A stretch of 64,000 nucleotides of DNA from Kangiella profundi (GTDB lineage: Bacteria; Pseudomonadota; Gammaproteobacteria; Enterobacterales; Kangiellaceae): contig NZ_CP025120.1 in NCBI RefSeq assembly GCF_002838765.1, forward strand, positions 2,356,001-2,420,000, in the 5' to 3' direction. This document shows positions 19,618 through 28,324 of this stretch, in pieces; the stretch's first letter is position 1, and every line of letters begins with the position of its first letter. The notes under the pieces are model-generated. The model ran no database searches and had not been told where the DNA came from. It was given only the letters and a program-made list of their open reading frames with translations. Position numbers and translations under genes: made by a program.

Positions 19618-20174
19618 GATGCTTCTCTCTTGCCTGATAAATTCTGTTGATATCCGGATGAGTGGGAAAATAATGAAACAATCAATACCATGATCAGGGT
19701 CCAACCAACTATCAGAGCCACGAATGCCCATACCGGTTCGATTAAGGTGACTGCACCGAGTTTTTCAGCAGCCAAGTATGAAATTGGACCGCCAATACCA
19801 CTGACAATAACTCCTAGTATTTTGTAATCAAAAATCCAGGCCAGTGAATGATTTATGGTTAGGCCGAATGCAAACCAAAGCATCACAATCCAGAATGGCG
19901 CTAAAAACGAATATGGCCACTGCATCTCATAACTGATGAGCCCAAGCTGTAACCATAGACTATCTAGCACCAAACCCAGTGCCGCCAGTGTTATTGCGAG
20001 CTTGATATCCGTCTGTTTTCGATTCGCTGGGTGTAACTGCCAGATGGCAAAGACTGTAAACAAGCCAAGGCCTAATAAGATGTGCTTATAAGCTGCACCT
20101 ACAACCAATGCAAACCACAGCGTTTGAAGCAGTACAAAATTTAGTACTTTGTTTAACTTTGCAGTGCTAACCAT
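19608..20174 (-). CDS. DUF2878 family membrane protein
   Basis: Integral membrane protein (188 aa, about five to six helices) of the uncharacterised DUF2878 family. It is rich in Leu, Trp and Ala, has no soluble domain and shows no recognisable catalytic motif. The start ATG overlaps the CFA synthase stop by 22 nt, and its own end overlaps the DUF1295 start by 10 nt. Family members are often found next to CFA synthase and DUF1365 genes, which supports a role in membrane-lipid modification. The exact function is unknown. Confidence 0.8.
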   Translation of the reverse strand: MVSTAKLNKVLNFVLLQTLWFALVVGAAYKHILLGLGLFTVFAIWQLHPANRKQTDIKLAITLAALGLVLDSLWLQLGLISYEMQWPYSFLAPFWIVMLWFAFGLTINHSLAWIFDYKILGVIVSGIGGPISYLAAEKLGAVTLIEPVWAFVALIVGWTLIMVLIVSLFSHSSGYQQNLSGKREASWN

Positions 20175-21508
20175 TGCTGCCTCTTGTTGCCAGGTTTGGC
20201 AAACAGTAGATGAACATCGCTAATGGCTTTTTCGATAAAGCCACCTTCGCAATAGCACAGATAAAAATCCCACATCTGGATGAATGACCGGTCAAATCCT
20301 TGCGCCTTGACTGCCTCAATATGTGCAAAGAAACGTTTACGCCATTCATTTAAGGTTTTGGCGTAACTATCACCAAAATCTTCTAAATTAATAAGTCGCA
20401 AATCTGAGGATTTTCTTGCGGAATCTACAATTACTGATACACATGGAATAAAACTGCCAGGAAAGATGTAACGCTTTATAAAATCCACTGATTTTAACGC
20501 TTGTTTATAACGAGAGTCCTCGATAGTAATAGCCTGAATCAAAGCCATGCCATCAGGCTTTAATAGATCACTACATTGCTTGATGTAGGTGTCGAGGTAT
20601 TGATGTCCTACTGCTTCAATCATTTCAATAGAAACCAGCTTATCGAACTGGCCTTTCAGCTTGCGATAATCTTCCTTAAGGATAGTGATCTTGCTTTCAA
20701 GACCCTCGTCCTTGACGCGCTGTCTGGCGTGCTGATATTGCTGTTCAGAAATAGTTGTGGTTGTTACATGGCAGCCATAGTTCTTGGCAGCATAAATGGC
20801 AAAGCCGCCCCAGCCCGTACCAATTTCGACCAGGCGATCGTTTGCATTAAGATCCAGTTTTTCGCAGATGGTTTTCAACTTTAACTCTGAAGCCAGTTCG
20901 AGGGTATTGGCCTGCTCTGTAAAAATTGCCGATGAGTACATCAGGTGCTCATCTAAAAATAATTTAAAGAAGTCGTTTCCTAGATCATAATGCGCTGAAA
21001 TATTTTTTCGGCTTCCTTCAACACTGTTGCGATTAAAGAAATGCCATAATTTTAGAATACTGTTTTTCAACCAGGCAAGACCACCTTCCATCTCATCCAG
21101 AATATCCCGGTTGATAACCAATAGACGAACTAAGCCAGTTAAGTCATCGGTTGACCACTGTTCTTTCATGTAAGACTCAGCGGCACCAATACTGCCGTGC
21201 ATGGCTACTTGGCGATAAAAGTCTAGCTGACTAATATTAATAGTGACGCACAGGTCAGATTTACCACTGGCGGTGCCACAGAACTGCTTGCCAACTGGGT
21301 CACTGATAATGATCTGACCGCCTTTAATACGGCTCAAGGCTTTTAACACCTGACTACGAATCAGTCTCTCGAATCCTGACACTTGTTTCCTTTCAGACAG
21401 GGGAAGTTGTACAGACTCACTCTGCTGCTGCTTTTTGCCGGTTATGGCCTGCTTTTCGGTAAAATCATTCACGACCCTGGTTCCTCTTGCCTGCTTCTGC
21501 TCCGACAT
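20153..21508 (-). CDS. cfa: Cyclopropane-fatty-acyl-phospholipid synthase family protein
   Basis: SAM-dependent enzyme (451 aa) that adds a methylene or methyl group to double bonds of membrane phospholipid acyl chains. An N-terminal lipid-binding domain (about 60-150) is followed by the methyltransferase domain: NISAHYDLGNDFFKLFLDE, the SAM site EIGTGWGGFAIYAA, and SIEMIEAVGHQY. The carboxyl region holds the WDFYLCYCEGGF ending typical of the family. The frame is open to a TTG at 21532, but ATG 21508 is a better start. It overlaps DUF1365 by 44 nt. The DUF1365-CFA pair is widespread and appears in singlet-oxygen and light responses. Confidence 0.9.
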   Translation of the reverse strand: MSEQKQARGTRVVNDFTEKQAITGKKQQQSESVQLPLSERKQVSGFERLIRSQVLKALSRIKGGQIIISDPVGKQFCGTASGKSDLCVTINISQLDFYRQVAMHGSIGAAESYMKEQWSTDDLTGLVRLLVINRDILDEMEGGLAWLKNSILKLWHFFNRNSVEGSRKNISAHYDLGNDFFKLFLDEHLMYSSAIFTEQANTLELASELKLKTICEKLDLNANDRLVEIGTGWGGFAIYAAKNYGCHVTTTTISEQQYQHARQRVKDEGLESKITILKEDYRKLKGQFDKLVSIEMIEAVGHQYLDTYIKQCSDLLKPDGMALIQAITIEDSRYKQALKSVDFIKRYIFPGSFIPCVSVIVDSARKSSDLRLINLEDFGDSYAKTLNEWRKRFFAHIEAVKAQGFDRSFIQMWDFYLCYCEGGFIEKAISDVHLLFAKPGNKRQQWLALQS

Positions 21509-22373
21509 CACCGCTACGAGAATCTTTATCAAACTTTGGGTGAGGTACGAAGGGAATCTTTTTTAACCATAATTTCAAAGCTTGCCAGTAAATCGCGGCG
21601 ACCATTTTTAAAGGTTGCAAAGGTCTGCTTAAGACAAGCTTTCGCATATTGCTTTTAGTTAATGGTAAGTAATCCGCTGTGAAGGTGGCGTCAAAGAATT
21701 TATGATTAGTCCGCTTTTGATTCACTACCATATGAATTCGTAACTCGTCATCCTCAACCTTAAACAGCCATTGATAATGCATATCCATAGTTAGAAATGG
21801 TGACACATGAAATTCTTTATCGAACTCAAACTGAAAAAGGTTGTCTCCATTTTTGCCACCTCTTTTGCCTTCATCACATAGATGCAGGTAGCTATGGCGC
21901 TCCCCCCATGGGGTATTTGTGATTTCAGAAACGATATACTTCAAGTTGTCATTCTGATAACAAAAATAGAAGCAGACGGAGTTAAAGTTAAAGCCCAGAT
22001 ATCTCAAGTGGGAAAGCATAAAAACCTTGCCAGAAAAGTTTTTGCCAGTTTGCTGGCGGATGGTCTCAATAATGGCCTGTTTGTTTATGCTGGTTTTGTT
22101 TATTTCGGGGATACTATTTTCATTGATACCGTTTTCTTTAATACCGCTATCTTTGATACCGCTTTCTGAGATAAGAGAATTTTGGTGGAAATCTTTGTTG
22201 CGAAAGGAAATCAGATTCCATCTTTCCAGAGACCACAGTTTACTTTCAGAAAAAGTCTCTTCGAGCTTGTCCAGATCGAGTAAGCTCCAATACATTTTGT
22301 AGGTAAACTCATGCGGTTTGGGTCGATAGCGACGATGTCGAATCTCTCCCACCATAAAACCCTGATTAAGCAT
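21465..22373 (-). CDS. DUF1365 family protein with a repeat insertion
   Basis: Family of unknown biochemical activity (302 aa here, often about 250), nearly always beside CFA synthases and FAD oxidoreductases. Conserved parts are the N-terminal GEIRHRRYRPKPHEFTYKMYW, FMLSHLRYLGFNFNSVCFYFC, and TNTPWGERHSYLH. Residues about 66-98 form a low-complexity insertion (SGIKDSGIKENGINENS) encoded by 15-bp tandem repeats at 22110-22169. It overlaps the FAD oxidoreductase by 8 nt and the CFA synthase by 44 nt. The C-terminus is basic and polar. A role in activating lipid for the neighbouring enzymes is plausible but unproven. Confidence 0.87.
   Translation of the reverse strand: MLNQGFMVGEIRHRRYRPKPHEFTYKMYWSLLDLDKLEETFSESKLWSLERWNLISFRNKDFHQNSLISESGIKDSGIKENGINENSIPEINKTSINKQAIIETIRQQTGKNFSGKVFMLSHLRYLGFNFNSVCFYFCYQNDNLKYIVSEITNTPWGERHSYLHLCDEGKRGGKNGDNLFQFEFDKEFHVSPFLTMDMHYQWLFKVEDDELRIHMVVNQKRTNHKFFDATFTADYLPLTKSNMRKLVLSRPLQPLKMVAAIYWQALKLWLKKIPFVPHPKFDKDSRSGDVGAEAGKRNQGRE
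22110..22169. repeat. Four 15-bp tandem repeats inside the DUF1365 gene
   Basis: Units of the form GATACCGYTTTCTTT lie at 22110, 22125, 22140 and 22155, with one to five differences between them. A fifth, decayed unit follows. Each encodes five residues of the S-GIKE / N-GINE type, so copy-number change keeps the reading frame. Confidence 0.8.
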
Positions 22374-23637
22374 ATCCTGAATCCTTCAGAAGTTGTTCTG
22401 CAGCCTCCAGTCCGCTTCGTGCACCATCTTCATGGAAGCCCCAGCCCCAGTAGGCGCCACAATAATAACTTCTGTGCTTCCCCTGAATCTGATGTTTGTT
22501 TTGTTGCGCATCAATCGTCGCCTGAGTATAGACAGGGTGATGATAGGTCACCTCTTTCCAAACCAGCTCGGGATTCACTCGTTCCGACATATTCAGACTG
22601 ACAATGACTGGCGTCGGGGTGTCCAATGACTGCAGTAAGTTCATGTAATAACTTACTGTACACTCCTGACGAGTTTTTTCATCTATTATTACATTCCAGC
22701 TGGCCCAGGCACGTTTTTTGCTTGGCAATAAACTAGTGTCTGAATGCAAAGTGATTTGATTTTCCTGGTAGCGAATCGCTCCCAGAATTTGGTGTTCAGC
22801 CTCACTGGCACCTTCAATCATTTTTAGCGCCTGGTCGCTATGACAGGCAAAGATCACATAATCAAATTCTTGTTTACCCTCAGCCGTATGTAGCCAGACC
22901 TTTTCGTGATTACGAATTACTTTGCTAATGGGGCAACCCAGTTTCACCTGGAATCCCGCATTGCTGGCTATCGCTTCGACATAAGCTTTTGATCCACCTT
23001 GAATGGTTTTCCAGATTGGGCGATTGAATGCCTGCATCATTTGATGGTTGTTCATAAAGGCAACCAGGTATCGTGCTGGAAAATCAAGAATCACCTGACT
23101 ATCGCCAGACCATAGAGCGCAAGACATTGGGAGGATATGCTCGTCTATAAACTGTTGGCTATAGCCATTTTTCCTTAGATAGTCTCCCAGGGTAATATCG
23201 CCTTGTTCACTGCTGGGTTCTAACAACTCTCCCGCTTCACGATAAAAGCGAAATATATCACGCAACATCCGATAAAATTTTGGGCTGACTATATTCTTGC
23301 GTTGACTAAAAAGACCATTCAAGGTTCCGGCATTATACTCGAGGCCAGTCAGCTTGTTAGACACAGCAAAGCTCATATCGCTGTCTTTATAAGGAACCTG
23401 ATACTTTTGTAGCAACCCATAAAATGTTGGATAGTTTTCCGGGTTAAATACAATAAAACCGGTATCCACTGCTATTTTTTTCTTACCACCAGCTTTAGCT
23501 TCAACTTCAATATATTGAGTGTCTGCGTGTCCACCTAGTTTGTTGGCATGTTCAAATAGGGTTACATCGGCTTCTGAGGCCAATCGCTCAGCAGCGGTCA
23601 ATCCAGAAATCCCGCCTCCAATCACAGCAACTTTCAT
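22366..23637 (-). CDS. FAD-dependent amine-oxidase-type oxidoreductase
   Basis: Flavoprotein of 423 aa with an N-terminal Rossmann motif MKVAVIGGGISGLTAAERL. ThrGly-type loops follow (KIAVDTGFIVFNPENYPTF), and near the end comes GAYWGWGFHEDGARSG, which closes the FAD site. It resembles the amine-oxidase or phytoene-desaturase group found next to DUF1365/CFA genes. In bacterial methylated-lipid pathways such flavoproteins act on methylated acyl chains, so an acyl-chain desaturase or reductase role is a reasonable inference. Its start overlaps the desaturase stop by 4 nt (ATGA). Confidence 0.86.
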   Translation of the reverse strand: MKVAVIGGGISGLTAAERLASEADVTLFEHANKLGGHADTQYIEVEAKAGGKKKIAVDTGFIVFNPENYPTFYGLLQKYQVPYKDSDMSFAVSNKLTGLEYNAGTLNGLFSQRKNIVSPKFYRMLRDIFRFYREAGELLEPSSEQGDITLGDYLRKNGYSQQFIDEHILPMSCALWSGDSQVILDFPARYLVAFMNNHQMMQAFNRPIWKTIQGGSKAYVEAIASNAGFQVKLGCPISKVIRNHEKVWLHTAEGKQEFDYVIFACHSDQALKMIEGASEAEHQILGAIRYQENQITLHSDTSLLPSKKRAWASWNVIIDEKTRQECTVSYYMNLLQSLDTPTPVIVSLNMSERVNPELVWKEVTYHHPVYTQATIDAQQNKHQIQGKHRSYYCGAYWGWGFHEDGARSGLEAAEQLLKDSGYA

Positions 23638-24545
23638 GATTTAGCCTTTATTTCTATTATTTCTTTATTGGGATATTTCAAATCCCATACTAACCCCAGC
23701 TTTTCCATTGCTTTGAGCACATAGAAACTCAGGTCAATTTCCCACCAGTAAAAGCCCTGCTTTACTGAGCCCGGACTAAAATGGTGGTTGTTATGCCAGC
23801 CTTCGCCTAACGTCAACAAAGCCAGTAAAAAATTATTACGGCTGTCATCATTGGTCTCAAAGCGCTTGCTACCCCAGCGATGGGCCAGTGAGTTAATACA
23901 GTAGGTAACGTGCGATAACAGTATGGTTGAAATAAAGAATCCCCAGATCAGTACCTGCCAGCGGTCTGCACCAAGCTCAGGATGAAACTTTTCCAAGTAA
24001 ATTCCAAGGCCAAATATTAAAGCAGCGAAAAGGATTGGCGGGAAAATATCGAATCTATCTAACCAGCGAAGCTCTGGATATTTGGCAAGGTCTCTAACTC
24101 TGTCTTCCTGGGTTGGGAAGTTTTTCTTGTTTAGAAACCACAGCATATGACTCTTTAGAAAGCCGTGTCTTGGCGAGTGCGCATCCTCGTCAGTATCAGC
24201 ATGAATATGATGATGCCTATGGTGGGCTGCCCACCATAATGGCCCGCGCTGAGTAGCAGAGGCGCCCAGGAAACCAAATACGGCCTGAACCCAACGGTAA
24301 GTCTTAAAACTTTTATGCGAAAAATAGCGATGATAGAAAGCCGTAATCGCAAACATTCGAATAAGGTAAGCAGCAACACAGATAATTACTGCAGTCCAGG
24401 ATACACCTGTTACAAACGCGAATAAGCAGACAAGGTGCAAGCCTATGTAAGGAATAACACGTGGCCAATCAACCCCTTCAAGCTGTTCAGGCTGATTGCC
24501 ATTAGTATTGATTTGACTGTTATCAAACCATTGTTTCATTTTCAT
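23634..24545 (-). CDS. Membrane acyl-CoA/acyl-lipid desaturase
   Basis: Di-iron integral membrane desaturase (303 aa) of the stearoyl-CoA/Ole1 type, inserting a cis double bond in an acyl chain. Three histidine boxes are intact: HRYFSH (72-77), HHRHHH (108-113) and HNNHH (251-255). Four membrane helices are predicted around them. As first gene of the operon it could make the unsaturated substrate for the two CFA-type methyltransferases. ATG 24545 and ATG 24539 are both possible starts. The promoter must lie in 24546-24733, which holds GTGAA direct repeats. Confidence 0.92.
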   Translation of the reverse strand: MKMKQWFDNSQINTNGNQPEQLEGVDWPRVIPYIGLHLVCLFAFVTGVSWTAVIICVAAYLIRMFAITAFYHRYFSHKSFKTYRWVQAVFGFLGASATQRGPLWWAAHHRHHHIHADTDEDAHSPRHGFLKSHMLWFLNKKNFPTQEDRVRDLAKYPELRWLDRFDIFPPILFAALIFGLGIYLEKFHPELGADRWQVLIWGFFISTILLSHVTYCINSLAHRWGSKRFETNDDSRNNFLLALLTLGEGWHNNHHFSPGSVKQGFYWWEIDLSFYVLKAMEKLGLVWDLKYPNKEIIEIKAKS

Positions 24546-24588
24546 AATTTAAGTTGCCTGGCATTTTTCATAATCCTAGTTTTATTCT

Positions 24589-24605
24589 TGTGAAATCCCT
24601 GTGAA
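24589..24605 (+). promoter_or_regulatory. Direct repeat TGTGAA-N5-TGTGAA, possible regulator site
   Basis: TGTGAA at 24589-24594 and again at 24600-24605, exactly 11 bp apart (one helical turn). It lies in the divergent gap between the desaturase operon and the NTF2-like gene. The half-site and spacing are shared with three other sites (24669, 28296, 28325). Confidence 0.5.
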
Positions 24606-24668
24606 GCTGAATGGACGGCCAGGCAGCTATTTTTAATTTTTATATACCCCGAATTTCTTTTGCCAAAT

Positions 24669-24686
24669 CTTCACGCAATCTTTACG
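24669..24686 (-). promoter_or_regulatory. Direct repeat CGTAAAG-N4-CGTGAAG, possible regulator site
   Basis: On the minus strand GTAAA and GTGAA are 11 bp apart (plus strand CTTCACG at 24669 and CTTTACG at 24680). It is opposed in direction to the pair at 24589. The form resembles the GTAAA-N5-GTAAA boxes known for CpxR, an OmpR-family regulator. Confidence 0.5.
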
Positions 24687-24733
24687 GGTCATTAGCTACA
24701 GTGGCATCATGTCTTCTACTCTAGCAGTGCTTT

Positions 24734-25297
24734 ATGATGATTTCCCGTTATTTATTATATTTTGCTATAGCATTAACTTTTTCTGGCTGTAGCCACTCGA
24801 GGAGCGAGATGAATAATCAACGCGTAGAGAATTTTTTACAGGTTTCCAGCAAGATGCCTCCGACCGAAACGGTCGAGTCACCGGACAAAGCTTTTCTAAC
24901 CTTATTTGGTGACTTTAAGGCTGGCACCAAAGAAGAAGTTATCCGCCAGCTGTATGCGGAGCAATTCTACTTTAATGACACTTTTAAAACCTTTGGTCAT
25001 ATCGATGAGCTCTTGAAGTATATGCCAGAAACTGCGGAAGCAACCGAGCTGACTACCGTAGAAATCATTGATGTTGCCAAGTCCGAAACCGACTACTACT
25101 TACGCTGGGTAATGCATATGAAATTCTCCGCCGCCGGCAAAAAAATTGACTCAAAGTCTATTGGTATGACTCAGCTGCGCTTTAATGAAGAAGGCAAGAT
25201 TGTTCTTCACCAGGATTACTGGGATGGTGCAGAAGGTTTTTATTCACGTTTACCTATCGTAGGGTTCTTTGTTAATTATGTGCAAAACCGCCTGTAA
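24734..25297 (+). CDS. NTF2/SnoaL-like lipoprotein
   Basis: A 187-aa protein of the nuclear-transport-factor-2-like fold, a cone-shaped alpha+beta barrel used by many small enzymes and binding proteins. The signal peptide MMISRYLLYFAIALTFSGC ends in a lipobox, so it is probably a lipoprotein. The fold shows LFGDFKAGTKEEVIRQLY and LRFNEEGKIVLHQDYWDG. NTF2-like genes recur beside CFA/DUF1365/photolyase genes, but the function is not known. It is divergent from the desaturase operon and overlaps the next gene by 20 nt. Confidence 0.8.
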   Translation: MMISRYLLYFAIALTFSGCSHSRSEMNNQRVENFLQVSSKMPPTETVESPDKAFLTLFGDFKAGTKEEVIRQLYAEQFYFNDTFKTFGHIDELLKYMPETAEATELTTVEIIDVAKSETDYYLRWVMHMKFSAAGKKIDSKSIGMTQLRFNEEGKIVLHQDYWDGAEGFYSRLPIVGFFVNYVQNRL

Positions 25298-25874
25298 ATA
25301 CCTGTCCGTTAGAAAACTGATGCTTCAGCTCAGCTTTCCCTTGCTGGGATTGAGCTTGCTCATTATTTCTAGCCAGGTACAGGCTAAACTTGAGCCGAGT
25401 GTTCGTTATCAAGAGACTGACTATCAGCTGTGTGCTAAACAACGAGTGACTAAAGCTCTACTATTTGATGTGGTTGATGTTGGTGTTTACTATCCTGACT
25501 GCAAACAAGCTGCAGACATATTTGATGATAAGCCTAAGCTACTCAGATTTTCCTATTTACGTGATGTAACTGGTGACCAATTCACTGAAGGGGCTGATGA
25601 CTTTTTAAGAGACAATCTTGAACCACAGGAAAAAGACCAGTGCCTGACCTACTTCAATGAGTTTAACACTGTTTATAAAGATGTTACCGATGGGGATTAT
25701 TACGACCTTTTTGTACTTCCTGAGCAGGGCCTTGATCTGTATCTCAACAATCAGCAACTGGCCCAATCCGATAACTCCGGTTGCGCCTTACCGTATCTCA
25801 ATATCTGGTTTGGTGAAGAATCAATGGACGGCGACTTCGAAGACCTACGCGATAAGATTAAGGCACTGAACTAA
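25278..25874 (+). CDS. Chalcone-isomerase-like secreted protein
   Basis: A 198-aa protein resembling the bacterial chalcone-isomerase-like family. Conserved segments include KQRVTKALLFDVVDVGVYYPDC and CALPYLNIWFGEE. Bacterial members are periplasmic and mostly uncharacterised; the fold suggests binding of a fatty-acid-like ligand. Two starts are possible. ATG 25278 overlaps the previous gene by 20 nt, and ATG 25320 gives a clean signal peptide MLQLSFPLLGLSLLIISSQVQA. Cysteines at several positions could form disulfides. It is co-transcribed with the NTF2-like gene and convergent with phrB. Confidence 0.75.
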   Translation: MCKTACKYLSVRKLMLQLSFPLLGLSLLIISSQVQAKLEPSVRYQETDYQLCAKQRVTKALLFDVVDVGVYYPDCKQAADIFDDKPKLLRFSYLRDVTGDQFTEGADDFLRDNLEPQEKDQCLTYFNEFNTVYKDVTDGDYYDLFVLPEQGLDLYLNNQQLAQSDNSGCALPYLNIWFGEESMDGDFEDLRDKIKALN

Positions 25875-25919
25875 CCACCTTAATTATTAAACTCTTTCAT
25901 TAGTGTCAATCGGCACTGT

Positions 25920-27299
25920 TTAGCTAAGCAACTCCAGTGCCCTTTTCCTCGCTTCCTTATAGTCAATGATAGGCTGTGGATAACCCAACTTTTCTCTCTG
26001 CTCACGACTTGGGAAGTGAATATCTTTATCACTTAAACTTTCAAGTTCAGGTATCAATTTACGTATGAACTTTCCTTCAGGGTCAAATCGTTGAGACTGA
26101 GTTATTGGACTCATGATTCTAAAATAAGGCGCCCCGTCCGCACCCGTAGATGAACACCACTGCCAGCCGCCATTATTTGATGCAAAATCCCCATCTATCA
26201 AATGTCGCATAAAGAAAGCTTCGCCTTGCCGCCAATCTATCAGACATAATTTATTCAGGAACATGGCAACATTCATTCTTAAACGATTATGCATCCAGCC
26301 TGTTTGCAGTAGCTGGCGCATTGCCGCATCAATCAATGGAAATCCGGTTTTGCCCTGTGACCACAAGTTAAATAGTTCCTGCTCACCATTCCATACTTCC
26401 TTGGCATCACTTTTGAATACTTTGTGCTTACTTATATCAGGATTATCAATAATTATTTGTCGGTAAAATTCGCGCCAGATGATTTCTGAGAGCCAGGTAT
26501 CTTTATAAAATGCTTCTTCATCACCATCATGCCATTCCAGCAGGCTGCTGATACATTGTTTTGCCGAAATCGCTCCCACTGCCAGATAAGGCGACAGCAT
26601 ACTCGTTCCCTTAATAGCAGGGATATCCCTTCGCTCTTTATAATAACCGGCCTTTGGCAAGAACTCCTTTAGCTTTTCCTGAGCTGCCTGTTCTCCAGCA
26701 GGCCATAAATCATCACGGTAATCCTGCGCGAAATCAAAATCATTTTGCTTATCAATTTTTAAGTCCTGCTTTTCAGGTAATAGCAAGGGTGAAGTACCCT
26801 GTGTTTTATGAAATGCAATCCAGGCTTTTTTGTACGGTGTGAAAACTTTATAAGGCTCGCCTTGGCCGGTAGAAACACTGTTTGGTGGAATGATAATATC
26901 GCCGTCAAAACGTTTTACTTCAAATCCTTTTTCCACAAGTCTTTTTTCAGCCAGCTTGTCACGGTTTGCCTCGTTTAGTGGATATTCATTATTAAAGTAA
27001 ATTCCCTTGGCATTGAACTGCTTGGCTAATTGTTCTAATTTCTCAACTGATTCAGCATAATCACTAACTTTAAAACTATGTAGTGGTATGTTGAGCTGAT
27101 TCAGTTGCTTCCTTAACTCTTTGACGGTGTCATTGATAAAACCAATCTTGCAGGCTGCATCATCATGAGACTTACGCTGTTGCACAGCTTCCAGATAAAT
27201 ACCAATAACAGTGCCCTGTTCGGCGGCATAAAAAAGAGCAGGGTTATCGCCTACTCTTAAATCATTCCGAAACCATACAAGATTTATTTCTTTGCTCAT
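25920..27299 (-). CDS. phrB: Deoxyribodipyrimidine photolyase (CPD, class I)
   Basis: Light-driven flavoenzyme (459 aa) that splits cyclobutane pyrimidine dimers in DNA. The N-terminal antenna domain begins NLVWFRNDLRVGDNPAL. The FAD domain shows TSMLSPYLAVGAISAKQC and GWMHNRLRMNVAMFL. The class I signature NNGGWQWCSSTGADGAPYF is complete. It lies 25 nt after the DUF523/DUF1722 gene on the same strand, matching the common ybgA-phrB pairing. Together with the lipid genes it suggests a light-responsive cluster. Confidence 0.96.
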   Translation of the reverse strand: MSKEINLVWFRNDLRVGDNPALFYAAEQGTVIGIYLEAVQQRKSHDDAACKIGFINDTVKELRKQLNQLNIPLHSFKVSDYAESVEKLEQLAKQFNAKGIYFNNEYPLNEANRDKLAEKRLVEKGFEVKRFDGDIIIPPNSVSTGQGEPYKVFTPYKKAWIAFHKTQGTSPLLLPEKQDLKIDKQNDFDFAQDYRDDLWPAGEQAAQEKLKEFLPKAGYYKERRDIPAIKGTSMLSPYLAVGAISAKQCISSLLEWHDGDEEAFYKDTWLSEIIWREFYRQIIIDNPDISKHKVFKSDAKEVWNGEQELFNLWSQGKTGFPLIDAAMRQLLQTGWMHNRLRMNVAMFLNKLCLIDWRQGEAFFMRHLIDGDFASNNGGWQWCSSTGADGAPYFRIMSPITQSQRFDPEGKFIRKLIPELESLSDKDIHFPSREQREKLGYPQPIIDYKEARKRALELLS

Positions 27300-27324
27300 A
27301 AACTCACTAATATTAAAGTTTGTT

Positions 27325-28272
27325 TTACAGGTAATTTCTTAATCCTAGCTCTAAAGGATGCGGGTCAAGATAGGCCTGCTGTTTGATATAGTCTGAACCA
27401 AACTGGGTTAAGTAATGATTAATCAAAGTTACAGGAACAACCAAGGTTACGATTCCTTTGCGATATTGTTCGATAACTTTTACCAATTCCTGCTTGGCAG
27501 CGGAAGTCAGATCCCGCTTTAAATAGCCTAGTATGTGGTAGAGCACGTTAGTGTGCGACTTACTCGAAGCAATTTTCTTGAGCGTCAGCATTAATTTATC
27601 TTCATATTCGCGCAACAGTTTCGCCAACTCTTTTTGCTCTGTATTGGCAACCAATCTACCGAGTTCTTTGTAAGCCTGATAACTATGGGCCATGACCAGA
27701 TACTTGTATCGGCTGTGGAAATCGATCAGCTTCTTCATGCTCGGATCACTCATTACCGATTGCTTCCAGTCATGATAAGCAAATACTCTGGTAATGAAAT
27801 TTTCACGCAGTCTAGGGTCCTGTAATCGACCTTCTTCTTCAACTGGTAAATTTGGATGTAACTTCATAATTTCGTCAATATAGACTCCACGAAAAGACTC
27901 ACCGGCCGGGTTGCCATTTTCATGATAGACCTTAACTCTTTCCATGCCACAACTTGGAGAGTTACGGATGACAATGTAACCACAGGCATCCTGAATTCTC
28001 GGCATGGTTTTATGGGCATACTCACGTAACTCATCAGTTACATCCAGGCTATGATCATCTACTTTTTTGACACGAATGTCTTCGCCGACACGAACAAGGT
28101 GAATGGGTGGTCTTGGTGTTGGCAGTCCGATCCCCATTTCAGGACAAACAGGGGTATACTCAAACCAGTCGCTGAGTACATTCAAGCAGTATTTTGATTG
28201 CTTATGGCCGCCATCAAATCGAACCTTATTTCCAAGCAGACACGAGCTAATAGCTATCTTAATCTTGTTCAT
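27325..28272 (-). CDS. DUF523/DUF1722 fusion protein
   Basis: A 315-aa two-domain protein. The N-terminal DUF523 part (about 1-150) has SSCLLGNKVRFDGGHK and NSPSCGMERV, with conserved Cys that may bind metal. The C-terminal DUF1722 part (about 180-310) is the YbgA-type domain, usually next to photolyase genes. Function is unknown; members appear in light- and oxidative-stress clusters. The frame is open 57 nt upstream, but MNKIKIAISSC is the natural start. No clear ribosome-binding site is seen. It is divergent from the DUF4397 gene over a gap with GTGAA repeats. Confidence 0.85.
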   Translation of the reverse strand: MNKIKIAISSCLLGNKVRFDGGHKQSKYCLNVLSDWFEYTPVCPEMGIGLPTPRPPIHLVRVGEDIRVKKVDDHSLDVTDELREYAHKTMPRIQDACGYIVIRNSPSCGMERVKVYHENGNPAGESFRGVYIDEIMKLHPNLPVEEEGRLQDPRLRENFITRVFAYHDWKQSVMSDPSMKKLIDFHSRYKYLVMAHSYQAYKELGRLVANTEQKELAKLLREYEDKLMLTLKKIASSKSHTNVLYHILGYLKRDLTSAAKQELVKVIEQYRKGIVTLVVPVTLINHYLTQFGSDYIKQQAYLDPHPLELGLRNYL

Positions 28273-28295
28273 TTTTAAATTATTGTTAACTCCGT

Positions 28296-28311
28296 GTGAA
28301 AAGCTCGTGAA
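28296..28311 (+). promoter_or_regulatory. Direct repeat GTGAA-N6-GTGAA, possible regulator site
   Basis: GTGAA at 28296-28300 and 28307-28311, 11 bp apart, in the divergent DUF523/DUF4397 gap. It matches the site at 24589. AGCTCGTGAAAAA here also forms a 13-nt inverted repeat, with one mismatch, with TTTTTCACAAGCT at 28333-28345. Confidence 0.5.
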
Positions 28312-28324
28312 AAACTCAATTTCC

